A stretch of 27,190 nucleotides of DNA from a virus. The position numbers and the translations under genes were made by a program. The notes under the pieces were generated by a model that made no database searches, was not told where the DNA came from, and saw only the letters and a program-made list of their open reading frames with translations. Of the stretch, positions 1 through 7,639 are shown in pieces (position 1 is the first letter of the stretch; each line of letters opens with the position of its first letter). The DNA lies in the IMG/VR virus record IMGVR_UViG_3300048672_000075, positions 1 to 27,190 of that record; one strand, 5' to 3'.

Positions 1-1884
1 ATTAATAACAATGATGTATTGGTTACTAAATCATCTTGGGACAAAATTGTTGTTAAAAAATCTATCACAGATAATATCCATTTGACTTTAGAAGAAAGAA
101 AAGCTGACAAAAGTAATAAATTGAATTTCATAATGATAACACCACCTGAAAAATTCAAATCATTTTCTAAAACTACAATTATGGGTGCTGATTTTGAAAC
201 AAGACTACTTTATAAAGTTTATACAAATTTGTATGAAACTACTTTCTTACCAAGCAAAGATATTACTAAATTCAGATATACTACTCATACAAATGGTAAA
301 AGATTAACGTTAGTATCGATGCAACCTAAACCATTTAGTATTAGTCAAGGTGAAAAAAGTTATATATTTAATGGTGACGAATTCCCAATATCAACAACCC
401 AGCATTATGTAAATACCTGTATGAAACACATACCAGAAGAATCTGAAACTTTATTGATTACGAATAATAAATTATTTGAAAAAGAAGTTGATAATACAAA
501 GATTCGTATGTTAGACATCGAAGACAGTGTTGAAAAAATCAGCATGATTAATATGGGTGAAAATAAGTATTCACATTATAATTACGGTATTATCATTGCA
601 GCATGTAATGCTTCTCCTGATGAAAAAAACACATTAGGTTTATTAGGATTATCAACTGAAGATATTGACAACGATAGAATGTTTTCAAATGCTTATCAAA
701 CTATGTGTCGTTCTTCATTAAGAGACCCAAATGCTACTGATGACGTAGTTTGGTTTGTCGCAGATGATAAAACAAGAGATGCATTAGCAAAGAAATTCCC
801 AGGATGTAAAGTTAAATCACTACCACCATCATCACCAGTAACATATAACCGTAATGAATCTAGAGACCAAAAAGCTTTGGAAACTAAAATTGAAAAAATG
901 ATAACCAAAGCTGATGATAAAGTGGAAAAAAACTATATCAATATGCAAGTAAATTTGTATGAAGCAATGTATAGTACAAAACCATTTGATAATTGTTTAA
1001 GAACCCCATTCTCAGTTGATGAATTTTTAAGAACAAAACAAGATAAAATTATCAATGGTAAATCAGATAATAATTTATTCAACGCGACTATTTGGAAAGA
1101 TGATATTATCTTAAAAGGTAGAAATAAAGAAAATGTATTAGGAGCTACAGCTGTTATTTTAGATATTGATGATGGTGATATGAGTAATGAAGTTTGTTAT
1201 GAAATTCTTAAATCAAATAATATTGCCTTTACATTATATAGTACAGCAGGTGCTGATTTAATGCATGACAAATATAGAGTAATAGTTTATGTAAATGAAT
1301 TTATGGATATTGAAGCACATAGTAAATGTTTTGATTATCTATTAAGCTTAATTGAAAAAAATGGTTACTATACGTTACCTTTAAACGGAACAACAAAGAA
1401 GAAAGAAGAAATATTATCAAAATATCCAAACGCTAAATTTAGTGGTATTGATATGAGTAAAAAAGGATTACAATCATTTTTCTACTTACCAGCTACTGTT
1501 AAAGGAAAAGAAGAATTCGTTACTCATAAATCAAATGGATTATCTTCAAAAGCTAAATTAGCTTCAACAGTTATGAAAGTATCTGAAATAATTAAATTAG
1601 ATATTAAATTATTGGAAGAATTCCAAGACGAAGTAAAAGTATATACTAAGACTGAATATGTATCTTCATCAAATACTGATTTCAAAGAAACTCATAGTTA
1701 CAAAAACGTTTTGAAATTAGTTGATAGTTTAACTCGTGGTGAAAGAAGTTATAATACTTGCAGAATTGGTGGAATTATTAAAGAATGGGATTTAACACAT
1801 AAGATTGATATTTATAATATGGTTTCAATGAAAGGAGCTGATAAAGCAGCATTACAAAGTTTTAAAAAATACGCTAATATGTAA
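1..1884 (+). CDS. Helicase C-terminal part fused to AEP-type primase (5' partial)
   Basis: The frame is open to the left edge, so the gene begins outside the window; the TTG at 19 is only the first possible start inside it. Numbering from that TTG, residues 225-237 (AYQTMCRSSLRDP) look like helicase motif VI of phage SF2-type helicases. Residues 381-387 (LDIDDGD) fit the acidic motif I of archaeo-eukaryotic primases. Residues 407-425 (from YSTAG to the DKYRVIVYV strand) fit motif II, and GIDMSKKGLQSFFYLP near 477-492 fits motif III with its Asp and the usual 'FYLP' end. The last 60 residues are helical and resemble a PriCT-like tail. The likely role is unwinding and priming at the phage fork. 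The usual motif II His is not clearly placed (a His lies in MHDK), so polymerase activity is inferred. It is the last replication gene before the virion module. Confidence 0.6.
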   Translation: MNNNDVLVTKSSWDKIVVKKSITDNIHLTLEERKADKSNKLNFIMITPPEKFKSFSKTTIMGADFETRLLYKVYTNLYETTFLPSKDITKFRYTTHTNGKRLTLVSMQPKPFSISQGEKSYIFNGDEFPISTTQHYVNTCMKHIPEESETLLITNNKLFEKEVDNTKIRMLDIEDSVEKISMINMGENKYSHYNYGIIIAACNASPDEKNTLGLLGLSTEDIDNDRMFSNAYQTMCRSSLRDPNATDDVVWFVADDKTRDALAKKFPGCKVKSLPPSSPVTYNRNESRDQKALETKIEKMITKADDKVEKNYINMQVNLYEAMYSTKPFDNCLRTPFSVDEFLRTKQDKIINGKSDNNLFNATIWKDDIILKGRNKENVLGATAVILDIDDGDMSNEVCYEILKSNNIAFTLYSTAGADLMHDKYRVIVYVNEFMDIEAHSKCFDYLLSLIEKNGYYTLPLNGTTKKKEEILSKYPNAKFSGIDMSKKGLQSFFYLPATVKGKEEFVTHKSNGLSSKAKLASTVMKVSEIIKLDIKLLEEFQDEVKVYTKTEYVSSSNTDFKETHSYKNVLKLVDSLTRGERSYNTCRIGGIIKEWDLTHKIDIYNMVSMKGADKAALQSFKKYANM

Positions 1885-1898
1885 TTGATTTTATAAAA

Positions 1899-1923
1899 AA
1901 GTGGGACTTAAAACATCCCACTT
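1899..1923. terminator. Hairpin at the replication/virion module boundary
   Basis: A perfect 8-bp stem, AAGTGGGA (1899-1906) with TCCCACTT (1916-1923), and a 9-nt loop, lies 15 nt after the stop of the primase gene. On the + strand it is followed by ATAAATAAAAG, not a T run. On the - strand it is followed by six Ts (complement of 1895-1900). By sequence it is therefore a better terminator for leftward transcription, although no leftward gene is seen here. It may work in both directions or as an mRNA 3'-end stem. Confidence 0.5.
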
Positions 1924-1930
1924 ATAAATA
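1923..1930 (+). promoter_or_regulatory. T4-late-type promoter box TATAAATA (copy 1)
   Basis: Exact TATAAATA whose first base is the last base of the preceding hairpin. If used like the T4 late promoter box (positions -13 to -6), transcription would start near 1936, upstream of the gene at 1981. A second copy follows 13 nt later. Inferred from the match, from its intergenic place and from recurrence elsewhere in the window. Confidence 0.45.
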
Positions 1931-1935
1931 AAAGA

Positions 1936-1943
1936 TATAAATA
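1936..1943 (+). promoter_or_regulatory. T4-late-type promoter box TATAAATA (copy 2)
   Basis: Second exact TATAAATA in the same intergenic gap. The predicted start is near 1949, leaving a leader of about 32 nt with the GGAGA ribosome binding site at 1970-1974 before the ATG at 1981. The spacing is typical for a compact late promoter. Confidence 0.5.
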
Positions 1944-1980
1944 AATGTAAAATAGAAATATAATTAAATGGAGAAATAGA

Positions 1981-2277
1981 ATGGCGTATTTAAAAACATA
2001 TTATGATTATAACGATAATGAAATAGAATATGATGAAGAACTTTGGTCTTTAGAAAGAGTATTAAGAGATTATAATCGTAAATTGAAAGAAGCAACTAAA
2101 GCAAAAGAAGAAGAATCTATCATCACATACTATACTTCAAAACGTGATGAAACATATCAAAAGTTTGTTACTCGTTTAAAAATATTACAACGTAAAGAAG
2201 AAATTATGGATGAAAGAGAAAGGGAATTGAAAAACATTTATAATGAACTAGAAAGATATGGTGATTATTATTGTTAG
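1981..2277 (+). CDS. Hypothetical coiled-coil protein, 98 aa
   Basis: Not recognised. The N-terminus is rich in Tyr, Asp and Glu (MAYLKTYYDYNDNEIEYDEE). It is followed by a long charged helix from about residue 22 to 92 with Lys/Glu/Arg/Leu heptad character, so a helical or coiled-coil protein is likely. There is no signal peptide or membrane segment. The ATG has GGAGA six bases upstream and lies just behind two TATAAATA boxes, which makes it the first gene of the late module. Its place upstream of the terminase genes does not tell its role. Confidence 0.7.
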   Translation: MAYLKTYYDYNDNEIEYDEELWSLERVLRDYNRKLKEATKAKEEESIITYYTSKRDETYQKFVTRLKILQRKEEIMDERERELKNIYNELERYGDYYC

Positions 2278-2293
2278 AATTAGGAGAACTAAA

Positions 2294-2458
2294 ATGAAAA
2301 CAGAAGAAAAACAAGACCCAAAAAGTAAAGCATATTTTTTCAACCAAAACAAATACTATATGATGGATTTGAACATAATTAATCTTGGAAGACATACTTC
2401 AGATTATTATTATATAGAACCATCCAAAGATTCCATCATAAAGAAGAAATCAAAATAA
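2294..2458 (+). CDS. Small hypothetical protein, 54 aa
   Basis: Not recognised. The open frame reaches back to an ATG at 2258 inside the previous gene, but the ATG at 2294 has TAGGAG at 2281-2286 at good spacing and starts after the previous stop, so it is preferred. The product is basic at both ends (MKTEEKQDPKSK and KKKSK) with a central stretch rich in Tyr, Asn and Ile. A strong terminator begins 6 nt after its stop, so it closes a two-gene unit with the 98-aa gene. Confidence 0.6.
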   Translation: MKTEEKQDPKSKAYFFNQNKYYMMDLNIINLGRHTSDYYYIEPSKDSIIKKKSK

Positions 2459-2463
2459 ATATC

Positions 2464-2498
2464 AAAAGTCTTCAGATAAATAATCTGAGGACTTTTTT
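2464..2498 (+). terminator. Strong intrinsic terminator
   Basis: A 14-bp stem (2464-2477 with 2483-2496, one G-T wobble) with a 5-nt loop AAATA runs directly into six Ts (2493-2498). The stem reads AAAAGTCTTCAGAT against ATCTGAGGACTTTT. This has all the features of a rho-independent terminator and ends the small unit 1981-2458 before the next TATAAATA box. Confidence 0.85.
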
Positions 2499-2525
2499 AA
2501 TTAAATAAATATTTTTTAAAAGCAG

Positions 2526-2533
2526 TATAAATA
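2526..2533 (+). promoter_or_regulatory. T4-late-type promoter box TATAAATA (copy 3)
   Basis: Exact TATAAATA 27 nt after the strong terminator and 26-37 nt before the first start codons (ATG 2559 or 2570). The predicted start is near 2539. A terminator followed at once by this box is what a restart of transcription ahead of the packaging genes would look like. Confidence 0.5.
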
Positions 2534-2569
2534 AAACTATATTCATAGAGATAATAAAATGGTGAAATT

Positions 2570-2644
2570 ATGATTAAGAAACTAATGAAATTTAGACCAA
2601 AATTAACAGAATCTCAGAAACAACGTTTAAAGGAAAGAATATGA
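2570..2644 (+). CDS. Tiny ORF, 24 aa, overlapping the next gene (ATGA)
   Basis: Reads MIKKLMKFRPKLTESQKQRL and ends KERI. Its stop TGA (2642-2644) overlaps the next start ATG (2641-2643), and its 3' end contains the AAAGGA that serves the next gene. It is a basic, probably helical peptide. It could be a leader that couples translation, or the true N-terminus of the next protein if a -1 frameshift or a sequence error lies near 2638. The upstream ATG at 2559 gives only four codons. No homology is recognised. Confidence 0.35.
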   Translation: MIKKLMKFRPKLTESQKQRLKERI

Positions 2645-2841
2645 CAGAACATATCAAAAAAGAACATGGTAGTAAAGGTAAAAACAAATCTGAAGAACAT
2701 AAAACAAATATGTCATTAGCTTCAAAAGGAAAATCAAAGTCAGCATCCCATAGATTAGCAATGGCTGAATCACAACAAAAAAGACGTGAAAGAGAAAGAT
2801 TATTAAAGGAGATTAAGAATGAACAAGGAAATGTATTATGA
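2641..2841 (+). CDS. Small basic protein with NUMOD3-like repeats, 66 aa
   Basis: Residues 13-27 (GKNKSEEHKTNMSLA) and 30-46 (GKSKSASHRLAMAESQQ) resemble two copies of the NUMOD3 motif, the small helix-turn-helix-like DNA-binding module seen in phage homing endonucleases and in some small phage proteins. There is no HNH or GIY-YIG catalytic part, so a DNA-binding protein or a remnant of a homing endonuclease are both possible. It is highly basic with a charged C-terminal helix (KRRERERLLKEIK). AAAGGA lies six bases before the ATG. It overlaps the next gene by 23 nt and sits just before the terminase genes. Confidence 0.6.
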   Translation: MTEHIKKEHGSKGKNKSEEHKTNMSLASKGKSKSASHRLAMAESQQKRRERERLLKEIKNEQGNVL

Positions 2842-2980
2842 TAATAAAGGACAATTAATAACAGGTAGCATCAAAGGCACAATGCTTTATGACAAGAGTG
2901 GAAATTTTAAGGCATTTAATCCTATTGATAAAACTAATAGTGATTTATTCAAAAGATTAACAGGACTAAAAAAGGTATAA
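2819..2980 (+). CDS. Small hypothetical protein, 53 aa
   Basis: Reads MNKEMYYDNKGQLITGSIKG onward and ends TGLKKV. The start has GGAG at 2808-2811, seven bases upstream, inside the previous gene, and the stop is 5 nt before the small terminase gene. The central part (TGSIKGTMLYDKSGNFKAF) alternates polar and aromatic or aliphatic residues like a short beta-sheet. No family is recognised. The good ribosome binding site and the tight fit between neighbours argue that it is real. Confidence 0.55.
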   Translation: MNKEMYYDNKGQLITGSIKGTMLYDKSGNFKAFNPIDKTNSDLFKRLTGLKKV

Positions 2981-2985
2981 CAACT

Positions 2986-3402
2986 ATGGAAGAATTTATT
3001 TTAAATAAACCAAATATGACCAGAGAAGGATTAGAAAGAGCTTACGAAAGAAGAACAACTAAATCCAGAATACCAATTGATCTTGATGAAATTAAAAAGT
3101 TAGCTAGTATTTCTATGTCACAACAACAAGTGGCAGATTACTTTGGTATTGGTCTTACTACTTTTGGACATAATCAAGATTATGTAGATTCATTTAATGA
3201 AGGTAAAGCGTGTTTTGCTAAATCAATTTTAGAGAAACAAGTAGAAATAGCCTTAGATGATAAGCATAAACAACAAACTAAACTTTTAATTCATTTAGGT
3301 AAAGTTGCATTAGGACAAAGTGAAACTCAAAATGTCAATAATAACATATCAGCTAACTTTGAAGACCTTTTAACGTTGAAGAATAAATTAGATGACCAAT
3401 AA
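2986..3402 (+). CDS. terS: Terminase small subunit
   Basis: 138 aa, a usual size for small terminases. Residues about 34-60 (LKKLASISMSQQQVADYF-like helices followed by GIGLTTF) form a helix-turn-helix of the kind that binds the packaging site. Residues 70-105 (AKSILEKQVEIALDDKHKQQ and on) match the helical oligomerisation region common in phage TerS proteins that end in 'kLLIHLGK.xLGq'. The role is to recognise phage DNA and regulate the packaging motor as a ring. It lies directly upstream of the large subunit and overlaps it by 11 nt. Only a weak AAGG lies upstream. The call rests on the HTH plus position. Confidence 0.75.
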   Translation: MEEFILNKPNMTREGLERAYERRTTKSRIPIDLDEIKKLASISMSQQQVADYFGIGLTTFGHNQDYVDSFNEGKACFAKSILEKQVEIALDDKHKQQTKLLIHLGKVALGQSETQNVNNNISANFEDLLTLKNKLDDQ

Positions 3403-4903
3403 TCTACTAACTACTATCTGGAATAAAATCAAAGATGATTTAGTTAATTATTCTAAAGTATGTTTAAAGGTTGTAACTAATTCAGGTGAATTGGCTGATT
3501 TTAATCTTAATAACCAACAGATACTTGTCCATCAAAAGATTGAAGAACAACTTAGAAATGAAGGTAGAGTTAGAGTTATTATCCTTAAATCAAGAAAGCT
3601 TGGTATTTCAACCTATTCAGCAGCTAGATTTATTCATAAAACATCTACTAATCCTCATAAAAGGGCAGCAGTAATTACTCATGTATCTGATTCAACGTCA
3701 GCTATATTTAGAGTTTATAAACGTTTTTATGATAATTTACCAGATTATTTCAAACCTAAGATTAAAGCTAATAATGCTAGAGAATTAGAGTTTCAGAATT
3801 TAGATAGTAGTATTGTAGTAGCAACAGCTGGTTCATCTAATACTGGTAGAGGTGATACAATACATTATTTGCATTGTTCAGAGATTGCATTTTGGCCTAA
3901 CTCAAGAGAAATTGCTTCAGGTTTAATGAGAGCAGTTGCAGATGTTGATGGAACCGAAATAATTATTGAATCAACCGCTACTGATATTTCCACAATGTTT
4001 TACGAAATGTGGATAGATGCAGAATCAGGGACTAATGGCTATCTGCCAATTTTTATTCCTTGGACAGTTGACCCATCTTGTACCACAAAAGTGCCTGATA
4101 ATATGGTATTTGAAGATGATGAATTAGAATACCAAAAACTTTATAAATTATCTGATGAACAATTACTTTGGCGTAGATTAACTATCAGACAATTAGGTGA
4201 AAAGAAGTTTAAGAATGAATATCCTATTTCTGCAACTGAAGCATTCTCTGGATATGATACTGATTCATTCATACCATCTGAAACGGTAATAAATGCTAGA
4301 AAGAGAAAGATTGATGAGCATTTATATTATTCATTCCCTCTTATATTAGGGGTTGACGTTGCCTCAATGGGAAATGATAAGACTTGTATAATTTGGAGAA
4401 GAGGTGATTGTATATACAAGTATAAACTATTTGAAAAGATGAAAAATGAAGAAGTAGCTGACCAATTGATAAATATTATTAACCAAGAGAAACCATCAAA
4501 GATATTCATCGATGCTACAGGTGGATATGGTGCTGGTGTTGCGGCTATATTAAGATTAAGAGGTTATCAATCGGAAGAAATAAACTTTGGTAGTAAAGCT
4601 ACTGATAACAAATATGCCAATAAACGTTGTGAAATGTATGCTAATCTAAGAGATTGGTTAGAAAGAGAAGTATCAATTCCTGATGAAGACATAGTTGAAT
4701 CGGATTTAATATCATTCGGTTACAAACACGATTTAAATGGTAGACTATTATTAGAATCCAAAGTAGATGTAAAGAAACGGTTAAAACGTTCTCCAGATAT
4801 TTCAGATGCTATGGCACTTACATTTGCATACGAAATTGGAAACGATTTTATTGATAATAACTGGGATAAATTAAGGAACAGAGATGGAGATTATGGGTGG
4901 TAA
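3392..4903 (+). CDS. terL: Terminase large subunit (packaging ATPase/nuclease)
   Basis: 503 aa, typical TerL length. The ATPase half has a variant Walker A LKSRKLGIST (residues 65-74), Walker B with catalytic Glu in YLHCSEIAFW (159-168, E164) and the coupling motif ESTA (193-196). The nuclease half has the RNase H-like acidic residues D322 (GVDVAS), D374 (FIDATGG) and D472 (PDISDAMAL). It would pump DNA through the portal and cut the concatemer. The start overlaps the end of terS by 11 nt and its own end overlaps the next gene by 20 nt, so it is translationally linked to both. All expected catalytic residues are present. Confidence 0.95.
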   Translation: MTNNLLTTIWNKIKDDLVNYSKVCLKVVTNSGELADFNLNNQQILVHQKIEEQLRNEGRVRVIILKSRKLGISTYSAARFIHKTSTNPHKRAAVITHVSDSTSAIFRVYKRFYDNLPDYFKPKIKANNARELEFQNLDSSIVVATAGSSNTGRGDTIHYLHCSEIAFWPNSREIASGLMRAVADVDGTEIIIESTATDISTMFYEMWIDAESGTNGYLPIFIPWTVDPSCTTKVPDNMVFEDDELEYQKLYKLSDEQLLWRRLTIRQLGEKKFKNEYPISATEAFSGYDTDSFIPSETVINARKRKIDEHLYYSFPLILGVDVASMGNDKTCIIWRRGDCIYKYKLFEKMKNEEVADQLINIINQEKPSKIFIDATGGYGAGVAAILRLRGYQSEEINFGSKATDNKYANKRCEMYANLRDWLEREVSIPDEDIVESDLISFGYKHDLNGRLLLESKVDVKKRLKRSPDISDAMALTFAYEIGNDFIDNNWDKLRNRDGDYGW

Positions 4904-5297
4904 AATTAGATACGGTGATTTAAATAATTCAGAAGATTTAAGAATACTTTTAAACTCACTAGAGATTGTAAAGAATAAAGGTAAAGAACGTTGGAATCCA
5001 GTTGATATTATCAATGCTATATATACTGGAACAACTGCCTTTCTCATTGGAGATAATAACAAATATTGTCTAACTTTTTATACTAAATGTGAATACGGTA
5101 TAAATATATTTTGGGCATGGACTGTTTATGGAGATGGTTCTAATATGGGTGATAAATACATGGACGATATTAAGGATCTTGCAAGATCATTAAACTGTAC
5201 AGAAATGAGGTGGGCTAGTAAGAGAAAAGGATATGCTAAGACAATAAGTAAAGTTCAAGGTGAAGTTCACCAAGTAGAATATAAAATACAACTATAG
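4884..5297 (+). CDS. Acetyltransferase (GNAT)-like phage protein
   Basis: 137 aa. The central and C-terminal part (FWAWTVYGDGSNMGDKYMDD, then a helix, then MRWASKRKGYAKTI) resembles the small GNAT-fold proteins that many podoviruses carry near terminase and portal, including the T7 gp13-like group, where a helix of the 'lAr..gc..irw.s.R.Gy' type follows the central strands. The acetyl-CoA loop is not clearly visible, so a catalytic role is uncertain; a structural or assembly role is as likely. The ATG at 4884 has GGAA upstream; an alternative ATG at 4893 has GGAG close by. It overlaps terL by 20 nt. Confidence 0.5.
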   Translation: MEIMGGKIRYGDLNNSEDLRILLNSLEIVKNKGKERWNPVDIINAIYTGTTAFLIGDNNKYCLTFYTKCEYGINIFWAWTVYGDGSNMGDKYMDDIKDLARSLNCTEMRWASKRKGYAKTISKVQGEVHQVEYKIQL

Positions 5298-5306
5298 GAT
5301 AATAAG

Positions 5307-7637
5307 ATGGCAAAGAAAATTACTGCCGATTCATTGGTTCAATATATTGATAGAGAACTTTCTCAATCAACTAATTATAATGATAAGATTTCTGCTGAAA
5401 GAACCAAAGCATTAAAGTATTATAATAAACAACCTTACGGTAATGAAAAGAAAGGTAGAAGTACATATGTATCTTCAGAAGTATTTGAAACAATCTCTTG
5501 GGCATTACCACAGATTATGAAAATATTTTCAACATCTGATACTATCAAATTTGATGCTAGTAAACCTGAATATAAAGAATCAGCAGAGATGGCAACAGCA
5601 TATGCAAACTATGTTATTAACAAAGAGAATCCTGGGTTCTTAATTCTTCATGACTTTTTCCAAGATGCTCTATTACAGAAAAATGGTTTCTTAAAGATTT
5701 ACTATGATAAATCAGATTCATTTGAACGTGAAGAGTATAGTGATTTAACTGATTTAGAATTAACTTTATTGGTTCAAGACCAAAATGTAGAAGTATTAAC
5801 TCACGACGAAACAACAATAGTCGATCCTGTATCACAACAACCTATTTCAACTAAGCACGACGTAACAATTAAAAGAAAACTTAAATCAACAGGTGGTTCG
5901 ATTAAGATTGAAAATGTTCCTGTAGAAGAAGTAATTGTTTCTAAATTATCACGTTCATTAAATTTAGATGATGCACCATTCGTTTGTCATAGAGTAAAGA
6001 AAAGTATTAGTTGGTTAAGACAACAAGGTTATAAGATTCCAGACGATATTAACGATGGATCAGATGCTCCAACTGATTATTCATCAGAAAAATTAACAAG
6101 AGATTATCAAGATGGTAATTACTCATCCGCCAACGATGATGAAATTAATGCTGATCCTTCAACTAGATTAGTTTGGGTAACAGAAGCATATTTTAAAGTA
6201 GATTTCGATGGTGATGGTATTGCTGAACAAAGAAAAGTAACGAAAGTTGGTAGTACAGTTTTAGTAAATGAAGAAGTACATATTCAACCATTTGTTACAA
6301 CAAGTCCATTCCCTCAATCTCATAAGTTTAATGGTATTTCAATGGCAGATATTGTCACTGATTTACAATTATTAAAGTCTATGTTAATGAGAGCTATGTT
6401 GGATTCTTATGCCTTTAATATCAATCCATCTAAAGCAGTAGATATTTCTAAAGTAGTTGACGTAAATGATTTATTAGATACAAACCCTGGTAACTTTATT
6501 AGAATGAGAAGTTCACCAGCTGAATCTATTATGTCCTTACCATCTTCTGGTATTGGTGATTCAACCTTTAATCTTTTACAGTACGTTGATGATATTGCAG
6601 AATCAAGATCAGGTGTTAGTAAAATGACACAAGGTATTGATAAAAATGTATTCAATAAAACAGCAACTGGTACACAAGCTATTATGTCGGCATCACAAGA
6701 GAAACTAGCATTGATTGTTAGAATATTTGCTGAGACAGGGTTAGCGAATTTGTATAAGAAGATTATTCAATTAGCTTCTAAGTATTCAGATGGTCCTGAA
6801 TTGATTGAGATGCATTCACAATTTGTTGAAGTTAATCCGATGGATTGGAAACACCTTAAAAATATATCAGTTAATGTAGGGACAGGTAGTCTTGATTCAG
6901 CTCAGGAAATGAATAACCTTAATAATATTTTAAGTATTCAAGAGAAAGTAATGTCGTCACAGAATCCTTCATTAGTTTCTATGATTGACCCTTTGAAGAT
7001 ATTCAATAGTATTAGTGATTTAACGAAATCAATGGGATATTCAAATCCTTCTGTGTATTTTAATAAGCCAGGTGGACAAGAATATACACAAATGGTTCAA
7101 TTTATGCAATCTCAAGTACAACCACCACCTATTGATCCTAATTTAGCATTAGTAGAAACACAAAAACAAGCTAATGAACAAAATATGTTGATTAAAACTG
7201 CTGAATTTGAATTAGATAAGTTGAAAGCTGATAGAGAGTTTGAATTGAAAAAATATGAAATTCAACTTAAATATGAATTAGAGTTAGCTAAATTGTCAAA
7301 TATAGACAGTGGAGCTGTTATGGCATCACAAATAGCTCAAGTTGGTAATTTAAATCCAAGTAGTGAATTATTATCAACATCTGAAATAAATAACTTAACT
7401 AAAGTATTGGATGAAAATCAAATGAACAATGGACAAACTTCATTATATGCACAACTTATTAGTAGAAGAGAACAAGAAAATGCATTCTTAGAACAAGAAA
7501 GACAAAAACAGAAAGAACAAAGTGATAATATGTTAAGTATGATTCATGAATTAAATTCTAGAATAAATAAACCTAAAAAAGTAGTAAGAGATGAAATGGG
7601 TAGAGTAATTGGTTTAGCTATTGATGATGGAGCATAA
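5307..7637 (+). CDS. Portal protein, P22/SU10-like
   Basis: 776 aa. Near residues 50-125 it shows the portal signature of podoviruses: a helix with ETISWALPQIMKIF, then Asp-rich segments and DFFQDALLQKNGFLKIYYD. Residues 299-308 (DFDGDGIAEQ) form a loop that recurs in this portal group. About 618-663 is a long charged coiled-coil, which would lie in the crown or barrel, and the tail is Gln/Glu/Lys-rich. It would form the dodecameric ring at the head vertex that docks terminase and later the adaptor. It follows the GNAT-like gene by 9 nt with AGGAT before the ATG, in the expected TerL-portal order. Confidence 0.88.
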   Translation: MAKKITADSLVQYIDRELSQSTNYNDKISAERTKALKYYNKQPYGNEKKGRSTYVSSEVFETISWALPQIMKIFSTSDTIKFDASKPEYKESAEMATAYANYVINKENPGFLILHDFFQDALLQKNGFLKIYYDKSDSFEREEYSDLTDLELTLLVQDQNVEVLTHDETTIVDPVSQQPISTKHDVTIKRKLKSTGGSIKIENVPVEEVIVSKLSRSLNLDDAPFVCHRVKKSISWLRQQGYKIPDDINDGSDAPTDYSSEKLTRDYQDGNYSSANDDEINADPSTRLVWVTEAYFKVDFDGDGIAEQRKVTKVGSTVLVNEEVHIQPFVTTSPFPQSHKFNGISMADIVTDLQLLKSMLMRAMLDSYAFNINPSKAVDISKVVDVNDLLDTNPGNFIRMRSSPAESIMSLPSSGIGDSTFNLLQYVDDIAESRSGVSKMTQGIDKNVFNKTATGTQAIMSASQEKLALIVRIFAETGLANLYKKIIQLASKYSDGPELIEMHSQFVEVNPMDWKHLKNISVNVGTGSLDSAQEMNNLNNILSIQEKVMSSQNPSLVSMIDPLKIFNSISDLTKSMGYSNPSVYFNKPGGQEYTQMVQFMQSQVQPPPIDPNLALVETQKQANEQNMLIKTAEFELDKLKADREFELKKYEIQLKYELELAKLSNIDSGAVMASQIAQVGNLNPSSELLSTSEINNLTKVLDENQMNNGQTSLYAQLISRREQENAFLEQERQKQKEQSDNMLSMIHELNSRINKPKKVVRDEMGRVIGLAIDDGA

Positions 7638-7639
7638 GA

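Noticed and set aside
3486-3674. Second + strand open frame within the terminase gene
   Set aside because: Fully inside the catalytic part of the large terminase in another frame, with no ribosome binding site and a product without recognisable structure.
5099-5106. TATAAATA within the acetyltransferase-like gene (and another at 12766 in the 169-aa gene)
   Set aside because: Both are deep inside coding sequence, 200 nt or more before the next start codon. About this many matches are expected by chance, so I do not call them promoters.
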